A stretch of DNA of 64,000 nucleotides from Arenibacter sp. ARW7G5Y1 (GTDB lineage Bacteria > Bacteroidota > Bacteroidia > Flavobacteriales > Flavobacteriaceae): NCBI RefSeq assembly GCF_003201775.1, contig NZ_QJJZ01000021.1:1-64000 (forward strand), given 5' to 3'. The position numbers and the translations under genes were made by a program. The notes under the pieces were generated by a model. That model saw nothing but the letters and a program-made list of their open reading frames with translations. It was not told where the DNA came from and searched no databases. Shown here piece by piece: positions 33,040 through 43,164 of the stretch. Numbering within the stretch: position 1 is the first letter of the stretch; every line of letters starts with the position of its first letter.

Positions 33040-35508
33040 CTAAAAACGCATCTCGATTTTAATATTCAAGACACGTCCGGTCATAAAATTGGGTACGGCA
33101 AATTGTTGTTCATTTATCAAATCCCGGACCCAGGTGTTGGTTATGGAATTTTGGTTGTTGAACAAATTAAATATTTCAAAGCCACCACTTAGATCCTTGA
33201 AAACCCTTAAAAAGGAATTTTTGTCATTGGATTTATTAGCTCCTACAAAAATATAGGAAATTCCTAAATCTGCACGTTTATAATCCTTTAATCTATTTTG
33301 ATAAAGGTATGGATCCGTATAACTTGGTGAACCTCCAGGCAGCCCTGTATTATAAACCAGGTTTAAGTACATTTTAAGGTCCGGTACCTCTGGCATATAG
33401 TCCTGAAAGAGTATGCCTACTTTTAACCGCTGATCTGTGGGCCTCGAAATATACCCCCTTTCATTAATGTTTTCCTCTGTTTTAAGGTAGCCTAAGCTAA
33501 ACCATGACTCCGTACCTGGAACAAAGGCACCATTTAGCCTTAATTCTGCCCCGTATGCATACGCCTTTGCATTGTTTTGTGCTGCATATCGTATACGGAC
33601 ATCTTCTAAGGTATAGGGGTTTACATGCGTCATTTTTTTCCAATAGGCCTCAGCGTTCAGCGTAAATGGTCTTTGCCACAATTTAAAGCTGTATTGGTTT
33701 CCATATACTAAATGATAGGATTTTTGGGCCTCCACTTCAGGATGAACAGTGCCATTGTAATCTCTTAATTCCCTGTATAATGGCGGCTGTTGGTAGACTC
33801 CGCCAGAGAGCCTGAACAGCATATCCTTTGTCCAGTTTGGCTTAATGGAAAACTGGGCCCTGGGACTAAATATGGTATGGGAGTCGCTTCTAAGGTTTTT
33901 AGCATTCACTGTCCAATGGCTGACCCTGGCCCCAAGGTTATAGTAAATATTATGTTCGTGCCATTCTGTTCTTTGGCTGTACTGCACAAATCCGGAGAGT
34001 TTATTGGTGTTTACCGAATTCCTGGCAATAATACCCTCATAAGGCACTAAGGGTGCTTCAAAAGGTATCTCTGGTTCATTTCGATTATAACCGGAATTAG
34101 GAGGTCGTACCATATACCCCAGAGAGTCTATGAATTCTGATTCCCTAATTTGATCTCTAATATCGGTGTGCTCCAGTTTCAGGCCCCATGAAATGACCTT
34201 CCCTCCCTTGGAATGGCTGCCCTTATGCTCTAAATTGAAGATTTTGGCATCCAGATCATTTCTGGCCCGATTGTATTGTGTGGCCAATCCATTTATAGGG
34301 GTAGGTTCCCCGGGGGATTCCACCTCAAGACCATCATTTACCTCGCTTAGCCGGTATTGGGATATTACATCGGAATATTCTTGCTCCCTATTAAAGTACA
34401 GGGAGGATATAAGTTTTAGGGTAGTTCTTTCATTTAATTGGTATTCCGCTTTAAGGGCATTTAGATGGGTCCTATACTGGTTTTTTTCACTTCCGGCATA
34501 ATGGACCGTCAAAGTCTTTATATCATTCAATGTTCCAAAATTCGTCTGTCTGGTAAATGGTTGGTTTCGGTAATTGTTGATCGAAATATTTCCTAGGTAA
34601 CTAAGTCGTAATTTGTTGGAAAATATATAGGTTGTATATTGTTGGATATCGAAAAAAGATGGATCATAGTTGCCATTGGAATTCTGACTATTCACAAAAA
34701 GGCTGTTGTCCCTGGATCTGACGCTGGTTAAGGAGGATAGTTTCTTGTTTTTGGAAACGCTTTCCAATGTAGTGGAAGTTCCTAGACGGGTCGCGGTAAC
34801 TTTAAGTCCGAAATCTACAGCTGTCTTATAGCTGATATCTAGGACGGAAGAAAGTTTATCGCCGTATTTGGCTTGAAAGCCCCCTGCGGAAAATTGCAGG
34901 TTTCCTATCATATCACTATTTATAAAACTTAGACCTTCCTGTTGTCCCGAGCGTATAAGAAAGGGCCTGTAGATTTCGATGTCATTGACGTACACCAAAT
35001 TCTCATCAAAATTGCCCCCCCTAACCATGTACTGGGTACTGAGCTCATTGTTGGAGGACACCCCGGGCAAAAGCTTTAAGATATTCTCAGCGCCTGCATT
35101 AGGTCCCGGAATATTTCGCACCATATCTGATGAAATAGTGGTAATTCCCTTGGCGTACCTACTGCCTACAGGGGTTACCACAACCTCGGCAATAAGTATC
35201 GCCTTATTTTTTAGAACGGGGTTAAATTCATAATTTTCATTGGTATTCAGAATGAGATCTTTAAGAATTAGTTTTTCGTTGCCCAGATGTGAAAAAGTTA
35301 TTGTTGTTTCCTGGTCCGCTATAATTTCCAATATATAAAACCCGTTTACATCGGAAAAGGTTCCTTGGTTTTTGGACGCAATATTAACATTGGGCAAAGG
35401 AGTTTGGTTTTCGTCGAAAACCACACCGGTTATGGTAGCCGTTTGTGCCTTTAGAGTGGTTGCCGAAGAGGTTAGAACGACAAGAAAGAATAGTTTTAGA
35501 AGTCTCAA
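33040..35508 (-). CDS. TonB-dependent receptor with carboxypeptidase-regulatory-like N-terminal domain
   Basis: 822 residues from the TTG at 35508, which gives a proper signal peptide (RLLKLFFLVVLTSSATTLKAQ) and begins four bases after the M23 stop. The ATG at 35559 would overlap that gene by 47 bases. Residues ~25-110 form the carboxypeptidase-regulatory-like domain (ITGVVFDENQTPLPNV). The plug follows (IPGPNAGAENILKLLPGV, MVRGGNFDENLVYVND) and then a ~600-residue barrel ending in an aromatic residue (KIEMRF). No SusD partner lies nearby, so the substrate (metal chelate, vitamin or glycan) is unknown. Confidence 0.88.
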   Translation of the reverse strand: MRLLKLFFLVVLTSSATTLKAQTATITGVVFDENQTPLPNVNIASKNQGTFSDVNGFYILEIIADQETTITFSHLGNEKLILKDLILNTNENYEFNPVLKNKAILIAEVVVTPVGSRYAKGITTISSDMVRNIPGPNAGAENILKLLPGVSSNNELSTQYMVRGGNFDENLVYVNDIEIYRPFLIRSGQQEGLSFINSDMIGNLQFSAGGFQAKYGDKLSSVLDISYKTAVDFGLKVTATRLGTSTTLESVSKNKKLSSLTSVRSRDNSLFVNSQNSNGNYDPSFFDIQQYTTYIFSNKLRLSYLGNISINNYRNQPFTRQTNFGTLNDIKTLTVHYAGSEKNQYRTHLNALKAEYQLNERTTLKLISSLYFNREQEYSDVISQYRLSEVNDGLEVESPGEPTPINGLATQYNRARNDLDAKIFNLEHKGSHSKGGKVISWGLKLEHTDIRDQIRESEFIDSLGYMVRPPNSGYNRNEPEIPFEAPLVPYEGIIARNSVNTNKLSGFVQYSQRTEWHEHNIYYNLGARVSHWTVNAKNLRSDSHTIFSPRAQFSIKPNWTKDMLFRLSGGVYQQPPLYRELRDYNGTVHPEVEAQKSYHLVYGNQYSFKLWQRPFTLNAEAYWKKMTHVNPYTLEDVRIRYAAQNNAKAYAYGAELRLNGAFVPGTESWFSLGYLKTEENINERGYISRPTDQRLKVGILFQDYMPEVPDLKMYLNLVYNTGLPGGSPSYTDPYLYQNRLKDYKRADLGISYIFVGANKSNDKNSFLRVFKDLSGGFEIFNLFNNQNSITNTWVRDLINEQQFAVPNFMTGRVLNIKIEMRF

Positions 35509-35512
35509 TGTT

Positions 35513-37201
35513 TCATTTTCTGTAAAAAGTACTTGTGAAAGTACTGCTATTACCAACATTATCGGTAACCACTACTCTCAAATCACATTGTTTTTTATCC
35601 AATATAAGATCATCAAAATTATAGGTAATGGTATTTGTCTTTGGCTCATATTCCAAAAGAATCCATTCGCCATTAAGGGTTGCATTGTAACTATTGATAC
35701 CACTTAGGTCGTCCGTAATTTTTAAGCTCAAATAACTGTAGTTGGTAAGCCATTGTTTGTCCTTAAAATTTTTCGGTCCAATCTGTGGAGCAACAGTATC
35801 TTTCGCCAAGGTATAGGTTCCCAGATTCCTGGTTCTTGTTGTAAAGGTAGTGCCCCGTTTATAGGTGGAGGTGTAATTTGCATCCCTATTATTGTCCAAT
35901 CTACCAATGAACAGTTGTTTCCTTTCCTCTTCCGAATATTTTGAAGCATCAAAGGTTATTGTGAAGTTTCTGTGTACCGGTACCTTGCTATTGTGAATTG
36001 TAATAGTATCCTGTCCACTTTTTAAATCGATATAAAAATTGTCATAAAACGTATTGGCCGGGAAATACACCTTTGCGGCACCCAAATCAAAATTGTTAGG
36101 TTTTTTGGCAATAATATAGTTGTCCGTTTTCTCTTCAATTTTTGGAATTTTAATTTCTTCAAGTTTTCCTTCCACCGGTATGATCAATTTGGTAAGATTA
36201 CCGGCAAGATCATAAATGTGAATTTCCACATTATACGATAAGCCTTCACTTACTTCTATTTTGCCATTGTTGTAAATGGTCTTGTAGATGCCCAAAAGGT
36301 TGCTTTCGTCCTTAAAACACTTTTGTATCCTTTCCCTATAGGTGCTGTAATGGTCGTAGTCTATTAAGGTGTTTATGTATCTGCTTTCGGTAAATGAGAA
36401 TGCCTCAAAACTGAATTCGGTGTATAATTTTCCATTCACTATCTGTTTCACTGAATAAACTCCGTTTTTGTTGGCGGCAAGGTCTTGACGATCAAAGGCA
36501 TTAATTCCAAATCCAATGGTGCCAAGGGCAGTAACCTTGTCCGCTAGATAGGTGCCATCACTTTGTCTATGGTATTTTATTTTAATTTTTTCCTGACTCT
36601 GATTTACTTGAGCGTTCTCAGAAAGTGGGTAGCCATAAACATTTAACAGAGTGGGGTCTGTAGCGTCCCTAACCTGCATTCCATATAGAAGTGGATTTGT
36701 CGGCATTTCAGAGGCGCTATTTCTAATTTCAAAATGCAGGTGGGGTCCGGCAGATCCACCAGTATTTCCCGTGAAGGCCATAAGATCACCTTTCTGAACC
36801 TTAAGCTCAGAAAATTCGGGAAAAATTTCCACTTCAAAAGATTTTTTCTGGTATTGGACCTTCTTTACGTATGCTTCTATTTGGGGCGAAAATTTTTGAA
36901 GATGTCCATAAACAGACGTATAGCCATTGGGATGGGCAATATAAAGTGCTTTTCCATATCCCCATTCCGAAACTTTTATTCTGGTAACCGTACCCTCACC
37001 TATGGCGTAGACCGGTAACCCCTGACGTTGTTGGGTTTTTATATCGATACCTGCGTGAAAATGATTGGAACGCAGTTCTCCGAAAGTTCCAGAAAGAACA
37101 ATTGGAATATCCAAAGGGGATCGAAAAAAATCCTTTGGATAGGGTGCTTGCCCATAAATCATTGAGGTAAATAGAAAAAATCCTAAAAAAAAGCCTTTCA
37201 T
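35513..37201 (-). CDS. M23 (LytM-type) metallopeptidase, secreted
   Basis: 562 residues from the ATG at 37201, which opens a signal peptide (MKGFFLGFFLFTSMIYGQ); an in-frame ATG 12 codons earlier is less likely. The M23 domain lies at ~35-190 with zinc ligands visible in HFHAGIDI (His, Asp) and GPHLHFEI (HxH), plus the GEGTVTRIK and AHPNGYTSVYGH strands. The remaining ~370 residues are beta-rich and of unknown fold. It probably cleaves peptidoglycan cross-links in the periplasm. The TonB-dependent receptor gene follows four bases after the stop. Confidence 0.88.
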   Translation of the reverse strand: MKGFFLGFFLFTSMIYGQAPYPKDFFRSPLDIPIVLSGTFGELRSNHFHAGIDIKTQQRQGLPVYAIGEGTVTRIKVSEWGYGKALYIAHPNGYTSVYGHLQKFSPQIEAYVKKVQYQKKSFEVEIFPEFSELKVQKGDLMAFTGNTGGSAGPHLHFEIRNSASEMPTNPLLYGMQVRDATDPTLLNVYGYPLSENAQVNQSQEKIKIKYHRQSDGTYLADKVTALGTIGFGINAFDRQDLAANKNGVYSVKQIVNGKLYTEFSFEAFSFTESRYINTLIDYDHYSTYRERIQKCFKDESNLLGIYKTIYNNGKIEVSEGLSYNVEIHIYDLAGNLTKLIIPVEGKLEEIKIPKIEEKTDNYIIAKKPNNFDLGAAKVYFPANTFYDNFYIDLKSGQDTITIHNSKVPVHRNFTITFDASKYSEEERKQLFIGRLDNNRDANYTSTYKRGTTFTTRTRNLGTYTLAKDTVAPQIGPKNFKDKQWLTNYSYLSLKITDDLSGINSYNATLNGEWILLEYEPKTNTITYNFDDLILDKKQCDLRVVVTDNVGNSSTFTSTFYRK

Positions 37202-37341
37202 ATTGGTGATAATTGGTACGAAAGTAATTAATACCATTCTAATTCAAAAAAAAGTCTGTGTTATATAATATATAAAAAGGGTCAATTATTTTTATTAAAT
37301 TGAGGTTGGAAATTTTACTTTAAGAATAAATGAAAAAAGAA

Positions 37342-37372
37342 TTGCTAAGTATAAAGAGGTGTGTTAACTTTG
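37342..37372 (+). promoter_or_regulatory. Promoter of the coiled-coil/zapA operon
   Basis: TTG at 37342-37344, a 20-base spacer, then TAACTTTG at 37365-37372, an exact match to the -7 consensus. The first start codon is 24 bases downstream. Confidence 0.6.
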
Positions 37373-37396
37373 TGTAAAATGCATTGATATTTGCAA

Positions 37397-37687
37397 ATGA
37401 GTGAATTGGTAGATATTGTTGATTCTTTAGAAAATAAAATTAGTAAGTTGTTGCATAAGCTGGAGCTCTTGCACCATACCAATTTAAAATTGGAAGAAGA
37501 ATTGGTTGCTGTAAAAAATGATCATGAGGCTACAAGGGTTTCAGTGAATGAATGGCAGGAAAAATACAATTCACTAAAATTGGCGAGTTCTATGCTGGGT
37601 AGTGATACGAATAAGACCGAAGCGAAGCTTAAAATAAACACATTGATTAGGGAGTTGGACCATTGTATTGCCCAACTTTCAGAATAG
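37397..37687 (+). CDS. Coiled-coil protein upstream of zapA
   Basis: 96 residues from the ATG at 37397. Residues ~5-60 are a clear heptad-patterned coiled coil (VDSLENKISKLLHKLELL...LKLEEELVAVKNDHE). The C-terminus (KLKINTLIRELDHCIAQLSE) is another helix. Size, heptads and its place 14 bases before zapA recall ZapB or ZapA-partner proteins. A role in Z-ring organisation is inferred from context. No sequence family is claimed. Confidence 0.7.
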   Translation: MSELVDIVDSLENKISKLLHKLELLHHTNLKLEEELVAVKNDHEATRVSVNEWQEKYNSLKLASSMLGSDTNKTEAKLKINTLIRELDHCIAQLSE

Positions 37688-37701
37688 TGTAAATAAACAT
37701 T

Positions 37702-37998
37702 ATGGCAGAGAAGCTCAAAATTAAGCTTTCTATAGCAGATAGGGTATATCCCTTAACAATTGATCCTCTACAGGAAGAGGGCTTAAGAAAGGCCGCTAAG
37801 AATATAGAACAGCTGGCAAAGAAATTTGAGCAAAACTATGCCGTAAGGGATAAACAAGATGTGCTGGCCATGTGCGCACTTCAGTTTGCCTCCAAGATTG
37901 AGCAAAAGGGAATAGACCATTCAGAAGGTGTAAAAGAAGCTGCAGAGCGATTAAAAGCACTGAATATGTTGGTCAGTTCCAAGCTAGGGATGAAATAA
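37702..37998 (+). CDS. zapA: Cell division protein ZapA
   Basis: 98 residues. The N-terminal strand pair (KIKLSIADRVYPLTID) and the following helix (EEGLRKAAKNIEQLAKKFEQNY) match the ZapA fold, and the rest is the long helix that makes the tetramer (LAMCALQFASKIEQ). It crosslinks FtsZ filaments at the division site. It is followed by the 6S RNA candidate, a neighbourhood also seen for zapA and ssrS in E. coli. Confidence 0.87.
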   Translation: MAEKLKIKLSIADRVYPLTIDPLQEEGLRKAAKNIEQLAKKFEQNYAVRDKQDVLAMCALQFASKIEQKGIDHSEGVKEAAERLKALNMLVSSKLGMK

Positions 37999-38021
37999 CG
38001 TTCTTTAAAATAAATAAAGTT

Positions 38022-38194
38022 ACTGCCCACATTGGTAATTAATTTTTGACAAACTCAACACTAATTTGTTTGAAAAGGGTGAGTTTAGATTGTAAAAGCA
38101 GGCCTTACCCGTATAAGGATCCTTGAGCAGTCTGGTAGCCCTAAACCTGTTTATCGGGGTTTGTACAAAACTTCCATCAATGTGGGCTTTTTTT
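38022..38194 (+). ncRNA. ssrS: 6S RNA candidate (6S-Flavo type)
   Basis: A ~170-base gene-free stretch between zapA and rny is bounded by a perfect 10-bp closing stem: GCCCACATTG at 38025-38034 and CAATGTGGGC at 38178-38187, the latter followed by seven T as an intrinsic terminator. Internal pairs include AAACTCA 38051-38057 with TGAGTTT 38080-38086, and CCTTA 38103-38107 with TAAGG 38114-38118. Length, end-pairing and location suit 6S RNA, which mimics an open promoter and binds housekeeping RNA polymerase. I have not compared it to a covariance model. Confidence 0.65.
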
Positions 38195-38216
38195 ATAAAT
38201 AATTTTCAAAATAAAT

Positions 38217-39782
38217 ATGGATAGTATAGCAATAATAATAGGATTGGTTGGATTGGGAATTGGATTTGCCATTGCAAAGTTTATGGAAAAGGGCAAGGCC
38301 TCCAAGACCATTGCCAACGCAAAAAAAGAGGCGGCCAATATAATTAAGGAAGCCAATATTGAAGGGGAAAATATTAAGAAGGATAAAATATTCCAAGCCA
38401 AGGAAAAGTTCTTGGAACTAAAAGCTGAGCACGAGAAGGTTATTATCAATAAGGACAAGAAAATATCGGAGGCGGAAAAACGTACAAGGGATAAGGAATC
38501 CCAGGTGAGTAGTGAACTTGCAAAAGGTAAAAAATTGGGAGAGCAGCTGGAACATAAGCTGAAAGAGGTGGATTATAAGAGTGAATTCCTGGAAAAGAAA
38601 CAATCCGAGCTTGATAGACTACATAAAAGCCAAGTACAACAATTGGAGGTAATTTCAGGGCTATCTGCCGAGGAGGCCAAATCACAACTGTTGGAGTCCC
38701 TTAAGGATACGGCAAAATCCGATGCCATGGCCTATATTCAGACTACCGTGGAAGAAGCTAAGCTTACGGCCCAACAGGAGGCCAAGAAAATTATTATCAA
38801 TACCATTCAGCGTATTGGTACCGAGGAGGCAGTGGAAAATTGTGTTTCCGTCTTTAATTTGGAATCCGATGATGTAAAAGGAAGGATTATAGGTCGCGAA
38901 GGACGAAATATTAGGGCTTTGGAAGCGGCCACAGGGGTTGAAATTATAGTAGACGATACCCCAGAGGCCATTATCCTGTCCTGCTTCGATTCCGTACGTA
39001 GGGAGGTTGCGCGTTTGTCATTGCACAAATTGGTGACAGATGGTAGGATACATCCTGCAAGAATTGAGGAGATTGTTAAAAAGACAGAAAAACAGATAGA
39101 GGAGGAAATCGTTGAAATTGGTAAACGTACGGTAATCGACTTAGGGATACACGGCCTGCATCCAGAATTGATCAAGGCAGTGGGTAGAATGAAATATCGT
39201 TCCTCATATGGCCAGAACCTCTTGCAACACTCTAGGGAAGTTGCCAAACTTTGTGGGGTTATGGCGGCCGAGTTGGGAATAAATCCAAAACTGGCCAAAC
39301 GTGCCGGTCTATTGCACGATATTGGAAAGGTTCCAAACACCGAGGCCGAGGTTGAAACGCCACATGCTATTCTTGGGATGCAATGGGCCGAAAAATTTGG
39401 AGAGAAACCCGATGTGTGCAATGCCATTGGAGCCCACCATGACGAGATAGAAATGAAAACACTTATAGCGCCAATAGTGCAAGTGTGTGATGCCATTAGC
39501 GGTGCAAGACCCGGGGCAAGAAGACAGGTGTTGGATTCGTACATTCAGCGATTAAAGGATTTGGAAGATATCGCTTTCGGATTTGGTGGAGTGCAAAAGG
39601 CATACGCAATTCAGGCTGGAAGGGAATTGAGGGTTATTGTGGAAAGTGAAAAGGTAAGCGATGATAAAGCCGCCGAACTTTCATTTGAGATATCCCAAAA
39701 AATCCAAACAGATATGACCTATCCCGGTCAAGTGAAAGTTACCGTTATTAGGGAAACTAGAGCCGTAAATGTGGCCAAGTAA
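38217..39782 (+). CDS. rny: Ribonuclease Y
   Basis: 521 residues. A single N-terminal membrane helix ([19 protein letters not shown]) is followed by a long charged coiled coil (~25-200), a KH domain ([21 protein letters not shown]) and an HD domain (LLHDIGK, with the [10 protein letters not shown] and IGAHHDE metal-binding residues). This is the complete RNase Y layout. The enzyme is a membrane-bound endonuclease that starts mRNA decay. It lies directly downstream of the 6S RNA candidate. Confidence 0.94.
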   Translation: MDSIAIIIGLVGLGIGFAIAKFMEKGKASKTIANAKKEAANIIKEANIEGENIKKDKIFQAKEKFLELKAEHEKVIINKDKKISEAEKRTRDKESQVSSELAKGKKLGEQLEHKLKEVDYKSEFLEKKQSELDRLHKSQVQQLEVISGLSAEEAKSQLLESLKDTAKSDAMAYIQTTVEEAKLTAQQEAKKIIINTIQRIGTEEAVENCVSVFNLESDDVKGRIIGREGRNIRALEAATGVEIIVDDTPEAIILSCFDSVRREVARLSLHKLVTDGRIHPARIEEIVKKTEKQIEEEIVEIGKRTVIDLGIHGLHPELIKAVGRMKYRSSYGQNLLQHSREVAKLCGVMAAELGINPKLAKRAGLLHDIGKVPNTEAEVETPHAILGMQWAEKFGEKPDVCNAIGAHHDEIEMKTLIAPIVQVCDAISGARPGARRQVLDSYIQRLKDLEDIAFGFGGVQKAYAIQAGRELRVIVESEKVSDDKAAELSFEISQKIQTDMTYPGQVKVTVIRETRAVNVAK

Positions 39783-39799
39783 AATATACTGATATTATA

Positions 39800-39846
39800 A
39801 AAGCCTACCCAGAAAGTGTTCCATACGTTTTTGGATAGGCTTTTTT
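39800..39846 (+). terminator. Intrinsic terminator after rny
   Basis: AAGCCTACCC at 39801-39810 pairs with GGATAGGCTT (39833-39842, one bulge) across a ~22-base loop and is followed by a T-rich tract. Confidence 0.65.
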
Positions 39847-39904
39847 GTATCCTACCCTGGAAATTAATTCGGTATCGTTACATTGTTTTGTTGGTAGGAA
39901 TTCC

Positions 39905-40759
39905 TTAATCCAGCCTATAAGGTCTGCTGATAATCTTGTTTTTGTATATGTCCAGTTCCTTCAATCCCATTTTGGTCCATTCGTCCCAACTGGATTGTTG
40001 TGATAGGTCACTATATACGTCCGTATCATAAGCGTCCTGTTTTAACTGGAGTTCTTTATGGACTTCATTCCCTATTCTTTCCACGTTCTTTACAAGGTCC
40101 TTAAAACTCTTTACCTCGAGCTGTAATCTTTGCGTAAATTTCCGGGCATAGAGTTCGGTAATATCAAAATGTAACTGTTCGTGATTCAATACTAGGGATT
40201 GGTTCTTATTATTTTTAAAATAGGACAGTTCGCAATTGAAATAGGTGTCCACTTCAACGATAACTATGTTTTCTTTTGGTTTTATGCGGGTGTTATAACC
40301 AAAATAGGCATTTGTGGCGGCAACAAAGGGTTTGTCATTGGTTGATCCCTTAAAATCGCTCACTTTAAGTTTTCTATCGGGGTTCCAAAGAATTTCTTTT
40401 TCAAAGGCTTCGGGATTGGGAACGGAATAGATACTCCCCCTAATTCTATGGCAAGGATTTAAGAGCGCGCTAGGGGGGCTATGTTTTGTTATGTAAATTA
40501 AATTACCGCCAATTTCTTTGGCCTGTTTTTCCGCGGCGCGTTTAACTTGTATAAAATCGCAATCCCCGTTAAGGCCCTTGTGTCTGGTTACTATAGTGCC
40601 GATTAAAAGGGAATCGCTGAGGTTCGGTTCTTCTTTGGTAAAAATGAATATTGAACTGGGTTGCGGCAATCGGTGGGCAAGGGGCTTGGTCGATTCTTTT
40701 ACAATTATTCCAGAAGTTCCACAGCTTGTTAGGAAAATAACAAACCATAAAACCATCAA
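39905..40759 (-). CDS. DUF922-like lipoprotein, putative Zn-dependent protease
   Basis: 284 residues with a lipobox (VIFLTSCG, Cys13). Residues ~125-230 carry a DUF922-like region: LKVSDFKG...AATNAYFGYN, CELSYFKNNKNQSLVLNHEQLHFDITELYARKF, with HEQLHFD as the likely HExxH-type metal site. DUF922 proteins are predicted secreted Zn proteases, and activity is not proven. The first ~110 residues are unassigned. The DUF349 gene lies 54 bases upstream on the same strand. Confidence 0.72.
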   Translation of the reverse strand: MMVLWFVIFLTSCGTSGIIVKESTKPLAHRLPQPSSIFIFTKEEPNLSDSLLIGTIVTRHKGLNGDCDFIQVKRAAEKQAKEIGGNLIYITKHSPPSALLNPCHRIRGSIYSVPNPEAFEKEILWNPDRKLKVSDFKGSTNDKPFVAATNAYFGYNTRIKPKENIVIVEVDTYFNCELSYFKNNKNQSLVLNHEQLHFDITELYARKFTQRLQLEVKSFKDLVKNVERIGNEVHKELQLKQDAYDTDVYSDLSQQSSWDEWTKMGLKELDIYKNKIISRPYRLD

Positions 40760-40813
40760 TGCACTGACCTCTGTCTTACTAATATGCTCTTGTTTAAATT
40801 TTTATATCGGGGT

Positions 40814-43012
40814 CTATTCTTCGTCTGCGGAGGGGTCTTCTTCATTTTCCGCTTCTTCCGCCTCTTTGATCAAATTATTCTCCAGAATGTTCAATTTTTT
40901 TAATTTAGCCTTCCATGTGGCCAGGGAGTCTTTGTGGTTGTTTATATTTTTGATCACTTCTTTTACCACAGGATTGTCCTCGGAAGCATTGGAAAAGAAT
41001 TGGAGATTGTTTTCCAACTGTCTAATTTCACTCTTGCTTTCGTCTATTTTTCTTCTTATAAAGGTACGTTCATTGGAGATGGCGTAGTCGTTGTCATTAT
41101 TGGCCAGCTGCTGAATCTTATTACCGTATTTCATGAGTTCCGCTTCCTGTCTGTTGATATCCAATTTTTTGAATAGTGCATCAAGAATTTTGTTAAACTT
41201 GGCATTTATGCTCTTTTTGTTGAAGGGGACCCTGCCAGCTTCTTTCCATTCTGCAATAAACCCTTTGATGGTAGCCAAATCCTTGCTCTTATCACCACTA
41301 AGTTGGAAGCTCTTTAATTTTTCCAGACAGGCATTTTTCCTGTCAAAATTCTCGGCCTCTTCCTTGTGGGCTTCATTTTTCAAGGCATGTAAACGATCAA
41401 AATAATGGTTGCACGCAGTTTTGAACTCCTTCCATATTTTGTCCGAATATTTTCTGGGAACATGCCCGATTTTTTTCCATTCGTTCTGAATTCTCTTCAT
41501 TTCCTGGGTAGTAGTGTCCCAATCCTCACTATCCTTTAAGGAAACGGCAAGCTCCAACAATGCCTTTTTTTTATCGAGATTGATCTGTTGGTCTTTCTTT
41601 AAATTCTTATAGTAGTTATTCTTGTTTCTATTGAACTCACGGACCGCATCCTTAAAACTTGCCCAAGTCTTCTCATTTACTTTTTGGGGTACTTTCCCAG
41701 CTTTAAAGAAGGAATCCCGCAATTTTTCAACCTCCTTTATTTGTTGTTGCAATTCTTTGTGACTAGAGGCAATATGGGTGGCTATGGAGCTTATGGATTG
41801 GATAATTTCATTTTTCCTTTCCAAGTTTTGTTCATAGACTTTTTCCAAGTCCTTAAAATAATCCTGTCGTCTTTGGTGAAGCAATTTGGTGGCATTGCTA
41901 AAACGTTCCCAAATCTCTTCCCTGTGTTCTTTGCCAACAGGGCCAATATCTTCCTTCCAGATTTTGTGCAGGGTCTGAAGTTCTTGAAAGGCTTTGTTTA
42001 AATCCTCCATTTGGACCAACTCTTCGGCCCGCACCACTATCTTTAGTTTTTCCTCATAGTTGTGCTTAAAATCAAGGTCCCTAAGTTCCCTATTTAAGTG
42101 TAGGAAGTCATAAAATATTTCAATATGGTGATGGTATGTTCGCCAAACATCATTGTAATTGGCACGTGGAATTGGACCTGCATTTTTCCAGCGCTCCTGC
42201 AGATCCTTAAAGTTTTTATAGGTTGTGTTTATATCCTCTTCAACATTTACAAGGGCTTTTAGTTCATTGATGATCTCCAGCCTTTGGGAAAGATTGGATT
42301 TAAGTCCCTGCTCCAGGTTTTTGTAATAGCTATTTCTTTTTTCACGGTAATCTGCATATACCTCGTTAAACTGTCTTTTGGTGACGGAATTGTAACGGAA
42401 ATCTATTTCATTTCCCCCACTATTTATAAAGTCTTCCTTCTTTTCATCTATGAACTCCTGAAATTTTTGATCGAACTCATATTTTATGCCATCAACATGC
42501 TTTTTTATGGCCTGTACTTTTTCATTCCTTACCAATCGTTGAAGTTCACCAACCAAGTTCTCCATGGACATTGCGTGGTAATCTGGCATGGGAATATGGT
42601 GCCGCTGATGGTTGTCGGTGTCTTCGGCATCCTCTGCATTGGATTCATCTATTTCTTCCAGAACATCTTCCTCTTTCTCCACAGCCTCTTGGCCAGACTC
42701 TTCATTGTTGGTGGAATCATCAACAATTATTTCAGAAGTCTCGTTCTCTTTAATGGACGGTACCTTTTCCGGAGCTTTTTGGGTTGACGTTTCTTCCAGT
42801 ATTTCTTCGTCCTTGGTTTCGGAGCCAATAGAAGCACTTTGGTCTTCCATCATTTCCTTGGTGTTGTTTTCAGAATCTGTTTCACCGGTCTCGGGACCGG
42901 GAGTTTTTTTTGTTTCAGTCTCGGCCTCCGAATTATTTATTGCTTCGGTATTTTCTGAGGTTTCCTCTGTACCTACATTATTCTGTAGGTTGTCTTCTTT
43001 ATCTTCTAACAT
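40814..43012 (-). CDS. DUF349 repeat protein with acidic N-terminal tail
   Basis: 732 residues. The first ~140 are acidic and low in complexity (Glu, Asp, Thr, Ser). From ~150 onward there are several DUF349 repeats, each with an LxxWKxxGxVPRxxxxxxWxxF-type core (LQERWKNAGPIPRANYND, EWKKIGHVPRKYSDKIWKEF, EWKEAGRVPFNKKS). The repeats form helical bundles, and the long charged coiled coil ends the protein. DUF349 is widespread in Bacteroidota and its role is unclear, possibly nucleic-acid or cytoskeleton related. Opposite-strand open frames here follow from the low-complexity composition. Confidence 0.82.
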   Translation of the reverse strand: MLEDKEDNLQNNVGTEETSENTEAINNSEAETETKKTPGPETGETDSENNTKEMMEDQSASIGSETKDEEILEETSTQKAPEKVPSIKENETSEIIVDDSTNNEESGQEAVEKEEDVLEEIDESNAEDAEDTDNHQRHHIPMPDYHAMSMENLVGELQRLVRNEKVQAIKKHVDGIKYEFDQKFQEFIDEKKEDFINSGGNEIDFRYNSVTKRQFNEVYADYREKRNSYYKNLEQGLKSNLSQRLEIINELKALVNVEEDINTTYKNFKDLQERWKNAGPIPRANYNDVWRTYHHHIEIFYDFLHLNRELRDLDFKHNYEEKLKIVVRAEELVQMEDLNKAFQELQTLHKIWKEDIGPVGKEHREEIWERFSNATKLLHQRRQDYFKDLEKVYEQNLERKNEIIQSISSIATHIASSHKELQQQIKEVEKLRDSFFKAGKVPQKVNEKTWASFKDAVREFNRNKNNYYKNLKKDQQINLDKKKALLELAVSLKDSEDWDTTTQEMKRIQNEWKKIGHVPRKYSDKIWKEFKTACNHYFDRLHALKNEAHKEEAENFDRKNACLEKLKSFQLSGDKSKDLATIKGFIAEWKEAGRVPFNKKSINAKFNKILDALFKKLDINRQEAELMKYGNKIQQLANNDNDYAISNERTFIRRKIDESKSEIRQLENNLQFFSNASEDNPVVKEVIKNINNHKDSLATWKAKLKKLNILENNLIKEAEEAENEEDPSADEE

Positions 43013-43164
43013 TTTTATGAATGTTTATAGCTTTCTAAATGTAATGTACGGAAATATAATTACATCTGTCTATATATCAAAGGTAATGAAACTTCTTTTT
43101 AAGGTTTTTTTTAAGAGGCTGCTCCTGTATTTTGAGGTTTTGATTGGGGCAATTGTTTCTTATT

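Noticed and set aside
33040-37201. SusC-like polysaccharide uptake system
   Set aside because: The TonB-dependent receptor has no SusD gene beside it, is near an M23 peptidase gene, and is shorter than usual SusC proteins.
38807-39544. 245-codon frame antisense to rny
   Set aside because: It lies entirely inside the conserved KH/HD region of rny and arises from its codon use.
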